From Veillonella tobetsuensis (GTDB taxonomy: Bacteria; Bacillota; Negativicutes; Veillonellales; Veillonellaceae), in contig NZ_BBXI01000007.1 of NCBI RefSeq assembly GCF_001078375.1, positions 47,941 to 111,940 of the forward strand: a stretch of DNA of 64,000 nucleotides. The letters run 5' to 3'. The notes beneath the pieces were generated by a model. That model ran no database searches and had not been told where the DNA came from. It worked only from the letters and a program-made list of their open reading frames with translations. Both the position numbers and the translations under genes were made by a program. Numbering within the stretch: the first letter of the stretch is position 1; the number at the start of each line of letters is the position of its first letter. Shown here piece by piece: positions 35,576-43,779 of the stretch.

Positions 35576-36100
35576 ATGAATAATATATCGTATATAGCCG
35601 CTATCGATCCAGGGAATGAAAAGACAGGTGTGGCTATACTTTCACAAGCCGGTGAATTAATACATCGCACGATTATTGAAACTAAAACGTTTAATAGCTC
35701 TTTTGAAAGTTTAGTAAGCACATATCGTGGCATCAATCATATCGTATGTGGCAATGGGACTAATCATAAGCATTTGTATCCATCAATCCAACAAATTGGT
35801 CGCAACCACAAAATTACAACCAGCTTAATTGATGAATCGCATAGTACGGAAGATGCACGTAAATTGTATTGGCAATATAATCCACCTACTGGTTGGCGTA
35901 GATTCGTACCAAAAGGGATGCAATTTCCTCCTGAACCAGTTGATGATTTAACGGCCTATGTCATCGGCATGCGTTATACAAAGCAGCTTAAAGAGGAGCC
36001 TGTACTAGAGGTTAAAAAGGAAGAAAATTTGCAAGAATTAGAGGCTAAACGATTAGCAGCTTTTAAAAAATTATATAATGAAGGAGATACGAATGAGTGA
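35576..36100 (+). CDS. RuvC/YqgF-like RNase H-fold nuclease-like protein
   Basis: 174 residues from ATG 35576 (GAGGA at 35564-35568, 7 bases upstream). The opening YIAAIDPGNEKTGVAIL is an RNase H-fold strand-turn with the first acidic residue, and PVDDLTAYVIG near residue 127 offers the last. A likely middle acidic residue lies in SLIDESHSTEDARKLYW. The layout suits the YqgF/RuvC-like resolvase superfamily, but it is not the canonical YqgF, so its substrate is unknown. Overlaps the next gene by 8 bases. Confidence 0.6.
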   Translation: MNNISYIAAIDPGNEKTGVAILSQAGELIHRTIIETKTFNSSFESLVSTYRGINHIVCGNGTNHKHLYPSIQQIGRNHKITTSLIDESHSTEDARKLYWQYNPPTGWRRFVPKGMQFPPEPVDDLTAYVIGMRYTKQLKEEPVLEVKKEENLQELEAKRLAAFKKLYNEGDTNE

Positions 36101-36962
36101 TGTCGTAAAAAAAACACATTGGTCTAGTATACTGCTGAGATGTGTTTGGATGATCATAGGGGCATTGATTTATACAATTGGTCTTGATCTGTTTTTAGTA
36201 CCTAATAATATTATCGATGGTGGTGTGGTTGGTATATCCTTGATGGCAGCTGAGCTTTCTGGTATATCGTTTAGTATATTTGTAGTTTTGCTTAATATAC
36301 CATTTCTGTATGTAGGCTATCGTATTAATGGCAAGACCTTTACTATATCTACACTGTTCTCCATCGTCTGGATGGCTATATTTTCAAAATTTGCCCATGA
36401 TTTTATACCGATAACGACAAATCCTTTTCTGGGGGCCATCTTTGGGGGGATTATTCTCGGTATTGGTGTGGGCCTAATTATACGAAATGGTGGCTGTCTT
36501 GATGGCTCTGAAATTGTAGCCATTATATTTGATAAACGCACCACCTTTTCTGTTGGTGAAATCGTAATGGCCATGAATTTAGTTATCTTAGGTGCAGCAG
36601 GTTTCGTATATAGTTGGGATAGTGCTATGTATTCTTTGGTGGCCTATTTTATTGCATATAAAATGATTGATGTAACGATTACAGGCCTTGAGGAATCCAA
36701 GGGTGTTATGATTATTACAGATGCAGATAATTCTAAAAAAATTGCAGATGCATTGAATGCTAAATTGAACAGAGGGGTAACGATTTTATATGGTGAGGGT
36801 GGCTATTTAAAAACACCTAAGCACGCTCTCTATTCCGTAGTAACGCGTTTAGAAATCACACGATTAAAGGATACCGTATATGAAGTCGATCCATCGGCTT
36901 TTATAACGATTCAAGACGTGCATGATGTATTTGGTGGCCGTTTTAATAAGAATGGTCATTAA
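36093..36962 (+). CDS. YitT family membrane protein (DUF161/DUF2179)
   Basis: 289 residues from ATG 36093 (AAGGAG at 36081-36086, 6 bases upstream). Five or six membrane helices in the first about 190 residues, with GLDLFLVPNNIIDGGVVGISLM and NGGCLDGSEIVAIIFDKRT typical of YitT, then a soluble DUF2179 domain (about 205-285; VTILYGEGGYLKTPKHALYSVVTRLE). A possible transporter of unknown substrate. Followed by lepB 10 bases later. Confidence 0.88.
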   Translation: MSDVVKKTHWSSILLRCVWMIIGALIYTIGLDLFLVPNNIIDGGVVGISLMAAELSGISFSIFVVLLNIPFLYVGYRINGKTFTISTLFSIVWMAIFSKFAHDFIPITTNPFLGAIFGGIILGIGVGLIIRNGGCLDGSEIVAIIFDKRTTFSVGEIVMAMNLVILGAAGFVYSWDSAMYSLVAYFIAYKMIDVTITGLEESKGVMIITDADNSKKIADALNAKLNRGVTILYGEGGYLKTPKHALYSVVTRLEITRLKDTVYEVDPSAFITIQDVHDVFGGRFNKNGH

Positions 36963-36972
36963 GGGGGTTCTA

Positions 36973-37545
36973 ATGAATAATAAATTTGTAAAAGAAACGT
37001 TAGACTGGATATATGCCATTGTGTTGGCTTTGGTTATTGCCATGGTAATCCATATTTTTCTCGTACAACCAACACGTGTATCTGGCGAATCGATGGATGA
37101 TACACTTCATAATGGTCAATACTTAATCGTTACTAAATGGCAACATATTATGCGTGATATGCCTGATTATGGTCAAATTGTTATCATCGATAGCCGTGTT
37201 AACCGTGAACGCACATGGGTTGATGATGTAAAAGAGCCATTAATGAACTATGTAAGTGTAATCGATAAATCAGCTCAAACTAATGACGTATGGGTAAAAC
37301 GCGTCATTGGTAGACCTGGTGATACATTAGAATTTAAAGACGGCCATGTATGGCGTAATGGTGAGCAATTACAAGAGCCATATACAAAGGATACAACTAT
37401 GAATTATAGTCGTTCTACACCTGTAGTGGTACCGGAAGGTCATGTGTTTGTCATGGGGGATAACCGAAACCATTCTAGTGATAGTCGATTCATTGGTTCC
37501 GTACCTGTGGATCATGTGCTAGGCTTTGTAGAGTATGCTCTTTAA
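36973..37545 (+). CDS. lepB: LepB: signal peptidase I
   Basis: 190 residues from ATG 36973 (GGGGG upstream; the frame is open further upstream but without a site). One N-terminal membrane helix (about 12-30). Catalytic Ser40 in VSGESMDDTL and Lys109 in VWVKRVIGRPGD, then FVMGDNRNHSSDSR. Firmicute-type in size and single helix. It removes signal peptides from exported proteins such as the OmpM porins. Terminator follows at 37571. Confidence 0.95.
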   Translation: MNNKFVKETLDWIYAIVLALVIAMVIHIFLVQPTRVSGESMDDTLHNGQYLIVTKWQHIMRDMPDYGQIVIIDSRVNRERTWVDDVKEPLMNYVSVIDKSAQTNDVWVKRVIGRPGDTLEFKDGHVWRNGEQLQEPYTKDTTMNYSRSTPVVVPEGHVFVMGDNRNHSSDSRFIGSVPVDHVLGFVEYAL

Positions 37546-37570
37546 AGTTATATAAAACATAAAATCCAAC

Positions 37571-37607
37571 AATAAGATCTATTCATGGAATAGGTCTTAT
37601 TTTGTTT
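37571..37607 (+). terminator. Terminator after lepB
   Basis: AATAAGATCTATTC (37571-37584), loop ATG, GAATAGGTCTTATT (37588-37601), then TTGTTT. The stem has one G-U pair. Confidence 0.85.
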
Positions 37608-37679
37608 GTACGCCGAATAGGCATGACTAAACCCCCAGTTAAACTGGGGGTCGATAAGAAATTCTTAGAGAAAAGGAAA

Positions 37680-37741
37680 GAACCTCCTAGTGGTAAAATG
37701 AAGTTGGTCTGGCAACCACAACATTTCAACATAGGAGGTTC
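37680..37741 (+). promoter_or_regulatory. RBS-masking inverted repeat in the IS200 leader
   Basis: GAACCTCCTA (37680-37689) is perfectly complementary to TAGGAGGTTC (37732-37741), which contains the AGGAGG ribosome site for the transposase ATG at 37743. Inner complementary bits (GTGGT 37690-37694, ACCAC 37715-37719) can extend the stem. Pairing would hide the site and limit transposase translation, as known for IS200 leaders. Confidence 0.75.
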
Positions 37742-37742
37742 A

Positions 37743-38213
37743 ATGTCAATGAATGACGTAAAAAGCTTATCACATAGTAAATGGAGATGTAAATATCATA
37801 TTGTTTTTGCACCAAAGTATAGAAGACAAATAATTTATGGTCGGATAAAAGCTGATGTAGGTAAAATTTTAAGAGATTTATGTAATAGAAAAAATGTAGA
37901 AATTATAGAGGCAGAATGCTGTCCGGATCATATTCATATGCTAGTAACGATTCCACCACATTTAAGCGTATCAAGTTTTATGGGATATTTAAAAAGCAAA
38001 AGTAGCCTCATGATATTCGATAAACACGCAAATTTAAAATATAAGTATGGAAATAGACATTTCTGGTGTAGAGGATATTATGTGGATACAGTGGGAAGAT
38101 ATGAAGGAGCGATAAAAGAGTATATTCGCAATCAACTACAAGAAGATATAGCACAAGATACATTAAACTTTAAAGAATATACCGACCCGTTTACGGGTGA
38201 GCCGGTAAAATAG
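37743..38213 (+). CDS. tnpA: IS200/IS605-type transposase TnpA
   Basis: 156 residues from ATG 37743, 4 bases after AGGAGGTT. HUH motif His63-Ile-His65 in CCPDHIHMLV and the single catalytic Tyr127 in KEYIRNQ make it a Y1 single-strand transposase. Opening SKWRCKYHIVFAPKYRRQI and RHFWCRGYYVDTVG are typical of the family. The gene is full length with no frameshift, so it could be active. It cuts and joins single-stranded DNA at hairpin-marked ends. Confidence 0.93.
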   Translation: MSMNDVKSLSHSKWRCKYHIVFAPKYRRQIIYGRIKADVGKILRDLCNRKNVEIIEAECCPDHIHMLVTIPPHLSVSSFMGYLKSKSSLMIFDKHANLKYKYGNRHFWCRGYYVDTVGRYEGAIKEYIRNQLQEDIAQDTLNFKEYTDPFTGEPVK

Positions 38214-38441
38214 GCAAAATAAAAGCCCCCGAGTAGGGGGCAGCCAGTGGTAATAGAGTGGTTGTCAGATCATTCAAAGCCCTCTTTAGAGGGCCACCAC
38301 TAGAGAAAGACCCTTATAGGGTCAGAGCAAACCACCCGTTCTACGGGTGGTTCTGATTTATAATTAAACTGTCTATTATAAATAAGTAAAAATAATTAAT
38401 TGTCGAGAAAATTAGGCTTATAGGACAAAAAGTGTGTGTAA

Positions 38442-38484
38442 AAACCCTTATAACACTAGTAAATATCCAGTGTTATAAGGGTTT
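38442..38484 (+). terminator. Terminator-like hairpin inside the IS1249-like left end
   Basis: A perfect 16-bp inverted repeat: AAACCCTTATAACACT (38442-38457) and AGTGTTATAAGGGTTT (38469-38484), 11-base loop, T-rich 3' flank. Likely insulates the transposase from outside transcription. Confidence 0.65.
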
Positions 38485-38611
38485 AATCTTTTTCTGAAGA
38501 AGTTTGAGGGTGGACAAAAAGTGTGTGTGAAAACTTCAGTTAACCCTTGTAATTACTGACTAAAATGAGGTTATATCTTCCTATATATAAACAAATATGG
38601 AGGAAGAGTTT

Positions 38612-39724
38612 ATGCGACAAATAAAATGTCCTGATTGTAATGAAACATGTATTAAACATGGTGTTTTAAAATCTGGTTCTCAGCGTTGGTTTTGCAAATA
38701 TTGTAAGGTGGCATTTACCGTTAAAATTAATAAATTAAGTAAAGAGTTAAACCTATTCTTGAATTGGTTATTCAGCACCGATATTCAAGCTGATATGCCT
38801 GGTAAAGGTCGTACATTCAGGCGTAAAACCGCTAAATTTTGGTCCATATGGCCATTGCCACCAAAAGTGGAAGAAGTACATGATGTGGTATATCTTGATG
38901 GAATTTACTTAGCTAGAAATTTATGTGTTTTGATTTGTTGCAATGATACTCATGTTCTAGGATGGTATGTCTGTCGTTATGAGCATGCTAGAGCTTGGCA
39001 GTGTTTAATGGAACGGATTGCCGAACCTAAAGTCGTTGTGTCTGATGGTGCTAATGGTTTGCCTAAAGCATTACGTAAAGTTTGGCCTCATAGCAGTCAC
39101 CAAAGATGCCTGTTTCACATTTTTTGTCAGGTTAGACGATATACGACAAGTAGACCTAAAACGTTAGCTGGGAAAGACCTTTATAGTCTTGCCAAAGCTT
39201 TATTTAATGTGAAAACAATGGATCAAGCCTTTATATGGATTAATGAGCTTTCAGCGTGGCGAATGACATATTCTGATTTTTTACGAGAAATGACGATTGA
39301 TGAATTCGGAAATAAACGCTCTACACATGAGCGTTTGCTTAAAGCTGAATCATCATTATGGCGCCTGATTAGGCAACAAACTTTATTTACATTTTTGGAA
39401 TACATTGATATTAAAGTACCTACAACAAATAATCGTATTGAAGGTGGAGTAAATGCTCAACTAAGAAGTATGTTACGGGCTCATAGGGGCCTTTCACTTG
39501 AAAGAAGACTAAAAGCGGTCTATTGGTGGTGCTATATGCACTCACCAAGACCGCTTTCTATTTCAGATATATTAAATTGTATGCCTACAGATGAATCGAT
39601 TGCTGCTATCTACAAACGGTTATCTAGTTATTGCCAAATAGATCGTTCAATCCCTCAATGGGGTGATGCTCCTGTTTGGAATGAGCTACATATGTCTACA
39701 GATTTTCCAACTTATTGGGATTAG
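38612..39724 (+). CDS. IS1249-family transposase
   Basis: 370 residues from ATG 38612 (GGAGG at 38599-38603, 8 bases upstream; ATG 38597 overlaps that site). An N-terminal zinc ribbon (C6, C9, C28, C31), then DMPGKGRTFRRKTAKFWSIWPLPP, and a DDE catalytic set D96 (VVYLDGIYLAR), D145 (VVVSDGANG) and E277 (NNRIEGGVNA). These blocks match IS1249-family transposases of the IS256 group. No frameshift or internal stop, so it may be active. A weak promoter TTGTAA (38547-38552) with TTATAT (38571-38576) could drive it. Confidence 0.92.
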   Translation: MRQIKCPDCNETCIKHGVLKSGSQRWFCKYCKVAFTVKINKLSKELNLFLNWLFSTDIQADMPGKGRTFRRKTAKFWSIWPLPPKVEEVHDVVYLDGIYLARNLCVLICCNDTHVLGWYVCRYEHARAWQCLMERIAEPKVVVSDGANGLPKALRKVWPHSSHQRCLFHIFCQVRRYTTSRPKTLAGKDLYSLAKALFNVKTMDQAFIWINELSAWRMTYSDFLREMTIDEFGNKRSTHERLLKAESSLWRLIRQQTLFTFLEYIDIKVPTTNNRIEGGVNAQLRSMLRAHRGLSLERRLKAVYWWCYMHSPRPLSISDILNCMPTDESIAAIYKRLSSYCQIDRSIPQWGDAPVWNELHMSTDFPTYWD

Positions 39725-39760
39725 TCACACACACTTTTTGTCCTATAACCCGAAAATTAG

Positions 39761-39899
39761 TGGTTAAACAAATTCTTTTTTAGATATATAAAATGAAATT
39801 TCATACAATATAATTTTAAGAAATATAGATAAATACTGGGTTTTATTAGTTAAAATATTTCATGAAAGAAATTTCATCATATTTAATTGCATAAAATTC
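39761..39899 (+). other. AT-rich spacer between IS and first ompM
   Basis: No gene, repeat or clear site is seen here except AT-rich sequence with a few short inverted repeats such as GAAATTTC. It lies just upstream of the ompM1 promoter. The IS1249-like element inserted here, so any upstream control sites of the first ompM may have been moved away. Confidence 0.5.
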
Positions 39900-39928
39900 T
39901 TTACAAATTTTGGAGGGAGTTGTATATT
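39900..39928 (+). promoter_or_regulatory. Promoter of ompM copy 1
   Basis: TTTACA at 39900-39905, 17-bp spacer, TATATT at 39923-39928. Same -35 and spacing as the other four ompM promoters. Transcription start near 39935. Confidence 0.7.
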
Positions 39929-39934
39929 GACATC

Positions 39935-40106
39935 ACAGAAAGACAACACAACAAGTTGTGGTGATATACAAGAATAGAAGAAGAGGAAACGTGGATACTC
40001 TACATGATGTTCTTATATAAATCATAACAAGATGTAAAGTCTTCTGATAATATATATTTTTTCTAAGTCTAAATAAAAAGACATTATCAGAAAGAAGGAA
40101 TTTATT
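39935..40106 (+). promoter_or_regulatory. Leader of ompM copy 1 with shared box
   Basis: About 172 nt. A perfect CACAAC-AA-GTTGTG palindrome (39947-39960) near the expected 5' end, then the shared box GAGGAAACGTGGATACTC at 39983-40000. AAAGAAGGA before ATG 40107. The middle part differs from the other leaders. Confidence 0.6.
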
Positions 40107-41369
40107 ATGAAAAAACAATTTGCAACAGTATTAGCAGCAACAGCAGTTTTAGGTGTAACTACAGCATTCGCAGCAAACCCATTCTCCGATGTAACTCCTG
40201 ATTCTTGGGCATACCAAGCAGTATCTCAATTAGCATCTGCTGGCATCGTTAATGGTTACCCAGATGGTACTTTCAAAGGTCAAAATGATATTACTCGTTA
40301 CGAAATGGCACAAATGGTAGCTAAAGCAATGGCTAACCAAGATCGTGCAAATGCAGAACAACAAGCGATGATCAATCGTTTGGCTGATGAATTCTCCAAC
40401 GAATTAAACAACTTGGGCGTTCGCGTTTCTAAATTAGAAGACCGTGTAGGTAATGTAAAAGTTACTGGTGATGCTCGTATCCGTTACCAAGGATCTGAAG
40501 ATAAAGGCGTATATAAGGACGGTAGCAAATCCTTAACTGATGGTCGAGCTCGTGTTCAATTCAACGCTAAGGTAAATGATAAGACTGAAGCGGTAGTTCG
40601 TGTTAAAGGTGGCTATGAATTTGGTGATTCCACAAACAGTACAACTGCAAAAATCGATCGTGCTTATGTAGATCACAAATTTGGTCAAAGCGTATCAGCT
40701 AAGGCTGGTCGTTTCAATCAAACAATTGGTGGCGGCTTAATGTACGATGATACATTCGATGGTGCTCAATTGAATGTTGGTAACGATAAAATCCAAGTAC
40801 AAGGTGCTTATGGTTATATGATGGAAGGCGCTGCAGCAGACAATGCTAAATCTGATAACCCATCTGTATCCTATGTAGGTGTTAAAGGTAAAATTGGTCA
40901 AGAATCTTCCGTTGGTGGCTTCTACTCCAGATTATCTAGTGGCAACTTAAATCACAATGGTGCTACCGTAGCAAATGATCACCAAAACGTATATGGCTTC
41001 AATGCGGACTTCCATAAAGATAAAGTATGGGTTGGCGGCGAATGGTTGAAAGCTTCCGATGTTTCTAACTCTCAAGCTTGGACAGCTGGTGTAGGTTATG
41101 GAAATTACGACATCGCTAAAAAAGGTACTTGGGATGTGAAAGGTCAATATTTCAACCAAAAAGCTAATGCACCTATCGTAAGCTCCACTTGGGATCAAGC
41201 ATATGACTTGACTAACACAAACAATGGCTACAAAGGTTACATGGCAACAGTTGACTATGCTGTACAAGATAATGTTGGTTTAAGCGCTGGTTATGGATTC
41301 AATTCTAAAGACCAAAGCGGTAACGATTTATCCGACTTCTACCGTGCAGAACTTAACTACAAATTCTAA
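40107..41369 (+). CDS. ompM: OmpM copy 1: SLH-domain outer membrane porin
   Basis: 420 residues. Signal peptide (1-22, ends TAFA), SLH domain (about 24-75; NPFSDVTPDSWAYQAVSQLASAGIVNG), a coiled-coil linker (about 76-115), and a beta-barrel to the C-terminal YKF. The SLH domain holds the peptidoglycan (polyaminated in this class) and the barrel sits in the outer membrane, so it works as porin and tether. It is the most diverged copy in the barrel. First of five tandem paralogues; own promoter and terminator. Probably made in large amounts, since all copies prefer codons such as GGT, AAC and TTC. Confidence 0.92.
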   Translation: MKKQFATVLAATAVLGVTTAFAANPFSDVTPDSWAYQAVSQLASAGIVNGYPDGTFKGQNDITRYEMAQMVAKAMANQDRANAEQQAMINRLADEFSNELNNLGVRVSKLEDRVGNVKVTGDARIRYQGSEDKGVYKDGSKSLTDGRARVQFNAKVNDKTEAVVRVKGGYEFGDSTNSTTAKIDRAYVDHKFGQSVSAKAGRFNQTIGGGLMYDDTFDGAQLNVGNDKIQVQGAYGYMMEGAAADNAKSDNPSVSYVGVKGKIGQESSVGGFYSRLSSGNLNHNGATVANDHQNVYGFNADFHKDKVWVGGEWLKASDVSNSQAWTAGVGYGNYDIAKKGTWDVKGQYFNQKANAPIVSSTWDQAYDLTNTNNGYKGYMATVDYAVQDNVGLSAGYGFNSKDQSGNDLSDFYRAELNYKF

Positions 41370-41444
41370 TGAGTAGTAAAAAATATATAACACTATTTTG
41401 AAAACCCTCTCTTAAAGAACATATAATAGTATATATATATAGGG

Positions 41445-41470
41445 AGCCCTCCTCGAGAGGGCTCTTTTTG
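41445..41470 (+). terminator. Terminator after ompM copy 1
   Basis: GAGCCCTC (41445-41452), loop CTCGA, GAGGGCTC (41458-41465), then TTTTT. Confidence 0.9.
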
Positions 41471-41738
41471 TATGTAAAATTAGAGAAATGCTATATGTAG
41501 TATGAGTATAAAATGACGCAATAGATAGATGTGATTAGATAAAAAGATTAATGACTATATAATTAATTAGTAAAAGTTAATAGTTTTGGTGAGAATGAAT
41601 ATCATTAGAATAAATATTGAATAAAAGTGTAAAAAAAATTGATTTTTAGAATATACAAAATGTATAGATAAAATCTAAGTTTTTTATGGGTATGAAAATA
41701 AATTTATGATAAATGAGAATGTAAGTGAGAAAAAAGGG
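41471..41738 (+). other. AT-rich upstream region of ompM copy 2
   Basis: No gene seen. Holds a Fur-like site GAGAATGAATATCATTAGA (41591-41609, 14 of 19 matches to the classic Fur box) and the shared palindrome at 41665-41677. Otherwise very AT-rich. Confidence 0.45.
41665..41677 (+). promoter_or_regulatory. Shared palindrome TAGAT-AAA-ATCTA (copy 2)
   Basis: A perfect inverted repeat TAGATAAAATCTA ending 61 bases before the TTTACA -35 box. The same 13 bases occur before copies 3 and 4 at nearly the same distance, so a shared regulator or DNA-bending site is likely. Confidence 0.6.
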
Positions 41739-41767
41739 TTTACATCAAAAATACTTCGTGCTAATAT
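41739..41767 (+). promoter_or_regulatory. Promoter of ompM copy 2
   Basis: TTTACA at 41739-41744, 17-bp spacer, TAATAT at 41762-41767. Start near 41774. Confidence 0.75.
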
Positions 41768-41773
41768 CATGGC

Positions 41774-41937
41774 AACAAGAGGCGATGAGCAAGACATACT
41801 GAAATCTCGATGAAGAATTATGGCGAGGAAACGTGGACACTCCCAAGAGAATTCTACACCTAGAAATTAGAATGAATTGTGAATCGTAGCTTGAAAAACA
41901 ATTTTATTCTTATTTTTCAGAAAGAAGGAATTCAACT
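41774..41937 (+). promoter_or_regulatory. Leader of ompM copy 2 with shared box
   Basis: About 164 nt. Shared box GAGGAAACGTGGACACTC at 41825-41842, then a possible hairpin TTCTA-CACC-TAGAA about 10 bases later, a conserved AATTAGAATGAATTGT stretch and a conserved CAGAAAGAAGGAATTCAACT ribosome-site region. Confidence 0.6.
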
Positions 41938-43158
41938 ATGAAAAAACAATTCGCAGCAATCTTTGCAGCAACAGCAGTATTGGGTGTAACTACAGCTTTC
42001 GCAGCTAACCCATTCTCCGACGTAACTCCTGATTCTTGGGCATACCAAGCAGTATCCCAATTGGCAGCATCTGGTATCGTTAACGGTTACCCAGATGGCA
42101 CTTTCAAAGGTCAAAATGACATCACTCGTTACGAAATGGCTCAAATGGTAGCTAAAGCTATGGCTAACCAAGACCGCGCTAACGCTGAACAACAAGCTAT
42201 GATCAACCGTTTGGCTGATGAATTCTCCAACGAATTGAACAACTTGGGCGTTCGTGTAGCTCGTTTGGAAGACCGCGTTGGTAACGTAAAAGTTACTGGT
42301 GATGCTCGTCTTCGTTACCAAGATAAAGAACACGGTAACTCCAAATTTGACGCTCGTGCACGTTTGCAATTCAATGCAAAAGTAAATGATCGCACTGATG
42401 CAACAGTTCGTTTAGTTGCTGGCAACTTCGAATTTGGTAATGCTAATGCTGACACAACTGTAAAATTTGACCGTGCATTTGTTAACCATAAATTCGGCGA
42501 ACGCGTATCCGTTAAAGCTGGTCGTTTTGGACAAATGTTAGGTGCTGGTTTAGCATATGATGACGCTTTTGATGGTGTTCAATTCAATGCTGGTAACGAA
42601 AAAATCAACTTCCAAGCAGCTTATGGCTATGCAGTTGCTGGCGATGCTTTCAAAACAAAGACAACTAATGATAACCCTGAATTAGTTGTAGCAAACTTGA
42701 ATGGTAAAGTTGGTAAACACACTAACGTTGGTGGTTTCTACACTCGTGTAAACGGTGAAGATCTTCAACTTGGCGGTAAAGCTGTTAAAAATATCTACGG
42801 CTTCAACGCTGATGCTAACTTCGACAAAGTTTGGGTTGGTGGCGAATGGTTGAAAGCTTCTAACGTAGAAAAATCCCAAGCTTGGACTGCAGGCGTTGGC
42901 TATGGTAACTACAAACAATCTAAACAAGGTACTTGGGACGTTAAAGCTCAATACTTCAACCAAAAAGAAAATGCTCCAATTCTTTCCACTACTTGGAACC
43001 ATGTTTATGGTGCAGACTCCAAAGGTTGGATGGCAACTGTTGACTATGCATTGCAAAACAATGTTGGCTTGTCCGCTTACTACGGTTTCGGTTGGGAAGA
43101 CCAAGCTGGTAAAGACAAAAACGACTTCTACCGTGCAGACCTTAACTACAAATTCTAA
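41938..43158 (+). CDS. ompM: OmpM copy 2: SLH-domain outer membrane porin
   Basis: 406 residues: signal peptide, SLH domain, coiled-coil linker (NQDRANAEQQAMINRLADEFSNELNNLGVRVARLEDRV region) and barrel ending YRADLNYKF. The first about 130 residues are almost identical to copies 3 and 4. About 165 bases (42673-42839) match copy 3 exactly, which points to recent duplication or gene conversion. Own promoter, leader and terminator. Confidence 0.92.
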   Translation: MKKQFAAIFAATAVLGVTTAFAANPFSDVTPDSWAYQAVSQLAASGIVNGYPDGTFKGQNDITRYEMAQMVAKAMANQDRANAEQQAMINRLADEFSNELNNLGVRVARLEDRVGNVKVTGDARLRYQDKEHGNSKFDARARLQFNAKVNDRTDATVRLVAGNFEFGNANADTTVKFDRAFVNHKFGERVSVKAGRFGQMLGAGLAYDDAFDGVQFNAGNEKINFQAAYGYAVAGDAFKTKTTNDNPELVVANLNGKVGKHTNVGGFYTRVNGEDLQLGGKAVKNIYGFNADANFDKVWVGGEWLKASNVEKSQAWTAGVGYGNYKQSKQGTWDVKAQYFNQKENAPILSTTWNHVYGADSKGWMATVDYALQNNVGLSAYYGFGWEDQAGKDKNDFYRADLNYKF

Positions 43159-43177
43159 TTTGATAGTTACTCATATG

Positions 43178-43206
43178 AAAGAGACTCCTTCGGGGGTCTC
43201 TTTTTT
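43178..43206 (+). terminator. Terminator after ompM copy 2
   Basis: AAAGAGACTCC - TTCG - GGGGTCTCTTT, then T run. Same GAGACTCC stem type as after copies 4 and 5. Confidence 0.9.
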
Positions 43207-43582
43207 ATTTGTAAAATTTCGATATATAGTATAGAAGAATTATTACTAATTAAAATGAAGGTGTATATAATACAATATAAATTCTTATAGCTTATACTTG
43301 TTTAGTATAAATTTTTAGGCATAAGAGTCATGCTATCGTTCGTATTATATATGTATATGTATATGTAGAATAATAGATAACTAATTTGCGATAAATAGAA
43401 TAATATTAATAAGTTGAACTTAATAAAGTGTGTAGTAGTAAAATAGAAAAATAGTAAAATTTAGTTTAATATATATATAAATTAATTTTATATAATGCTT
43501 GAAATGCATAGATAAAATCTAATATAATCATATATTAAAGAAGTAAAATTTTTCCAATGTGAACATGAATGAGAAATAATAG
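43207..43582 (+). other. AT-rich upstream region of ompM copy 3
   Basis: No gene seen. Contains a short TATATG-type repeat run (about 43347-43367) and, near its end, the shared palindrome at 43509-43521. Confidence 0.45.
43509..43521 (+). promoter_or_regulatory. Shared palindrome TAGAT-AAA-ATCTA (copy 3)
   Basis: Identical to the site at 41665-41677 and again 61 bases before its TTTACA -35 box. Confidence 0.6.
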
Positions 43583-43611
43583 TTTACATGAAAAATACTT
43601 CGTGTTACTAT
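43583..43611 (+). promoter_or_regulatory. Promoter of ompM copy 3
   Basis: TTTACA at 43583-43588, 17-bp spacer, TACTAT at 43606-43611. GTTAC-TATCACG-GTAAC, an inverted repeat, overlaps the -10 and the start point. Confidence 0.75.
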
Positions 43612-43617
43612 CACGGT

Positions 43618-43779
43618 AACAAGGGCGATAAGCGAATCATACTGAAATCTTAGTGAAGAATTATGGCGAGGAAACGTGGACACTCCCAAAAGAATTCTAC
43701 ACCTAGAAATTAGAATGAATTGTAAATTGCATCTTGTGAAACAATTTTATTCTTATTTTCAGAAAGAAGGAATTCAACT
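43618..43779 (+). promoter_or_regulatory. Leader of ompM copy 3 with shared box
   Basis: About 162 nt. Shared box GAGGAAACGTGGACACTC at 43668-43685, same downstream hairpin and ribosome-site region as copy 2. Confidence 0.6.

Larger units (their letters stand above)
37620..38356 (+). mobile_element. IS200/IS605-type insertion sequence
   Basis: Holds one transposase gene of the HUH Y1 type between subterminal hairpins and has no long terminal inverted repeats, as expected for IS200/IS605. Left hairpin: ACCCCCAGT (37631-37639) with ACTGGGGGT (37643-37651). Right end: four short hairpins at 38225-38241, 38281-38294, 38310-38324 and 38331-38353, the last a perfect 10-bp stem AACCACCCGT/ACGGGTGGTT. 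Exact ends are not defined by sequence alone; outer limits are estimates. No accessory TnpB gene is present. Confidence 0.8.
38416..39751 (+). mobile_element. IS1249-like insertion sequence (IS256 group)
   Basis: Terminal inverted repeats of 22 bp match exactly: 38418-38439 on the left and its complement at 39727-39748 on the right (core GGACAAAAAGTGTGTGT). The 9-bp direct repeat GAAAATTAG flanks the element (38407-38415 and 39752-39760), fitting a target duplication. A second copy of the left end, GGACAAAAAGTGTGTGTGA (38512-38530), lies inside, so the left end is duplicated. Between the copies is a perfect hairpin at 38442-38484. One intact transposase gene. Confidence 0.85.

Noticed and set aside
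43347..43367. TATATG repeat run as a phase-variable tract
   Set aside because: Only about three imperfect units, more than 200 bases upstream of the promoter, in generally AT-rich DNA.
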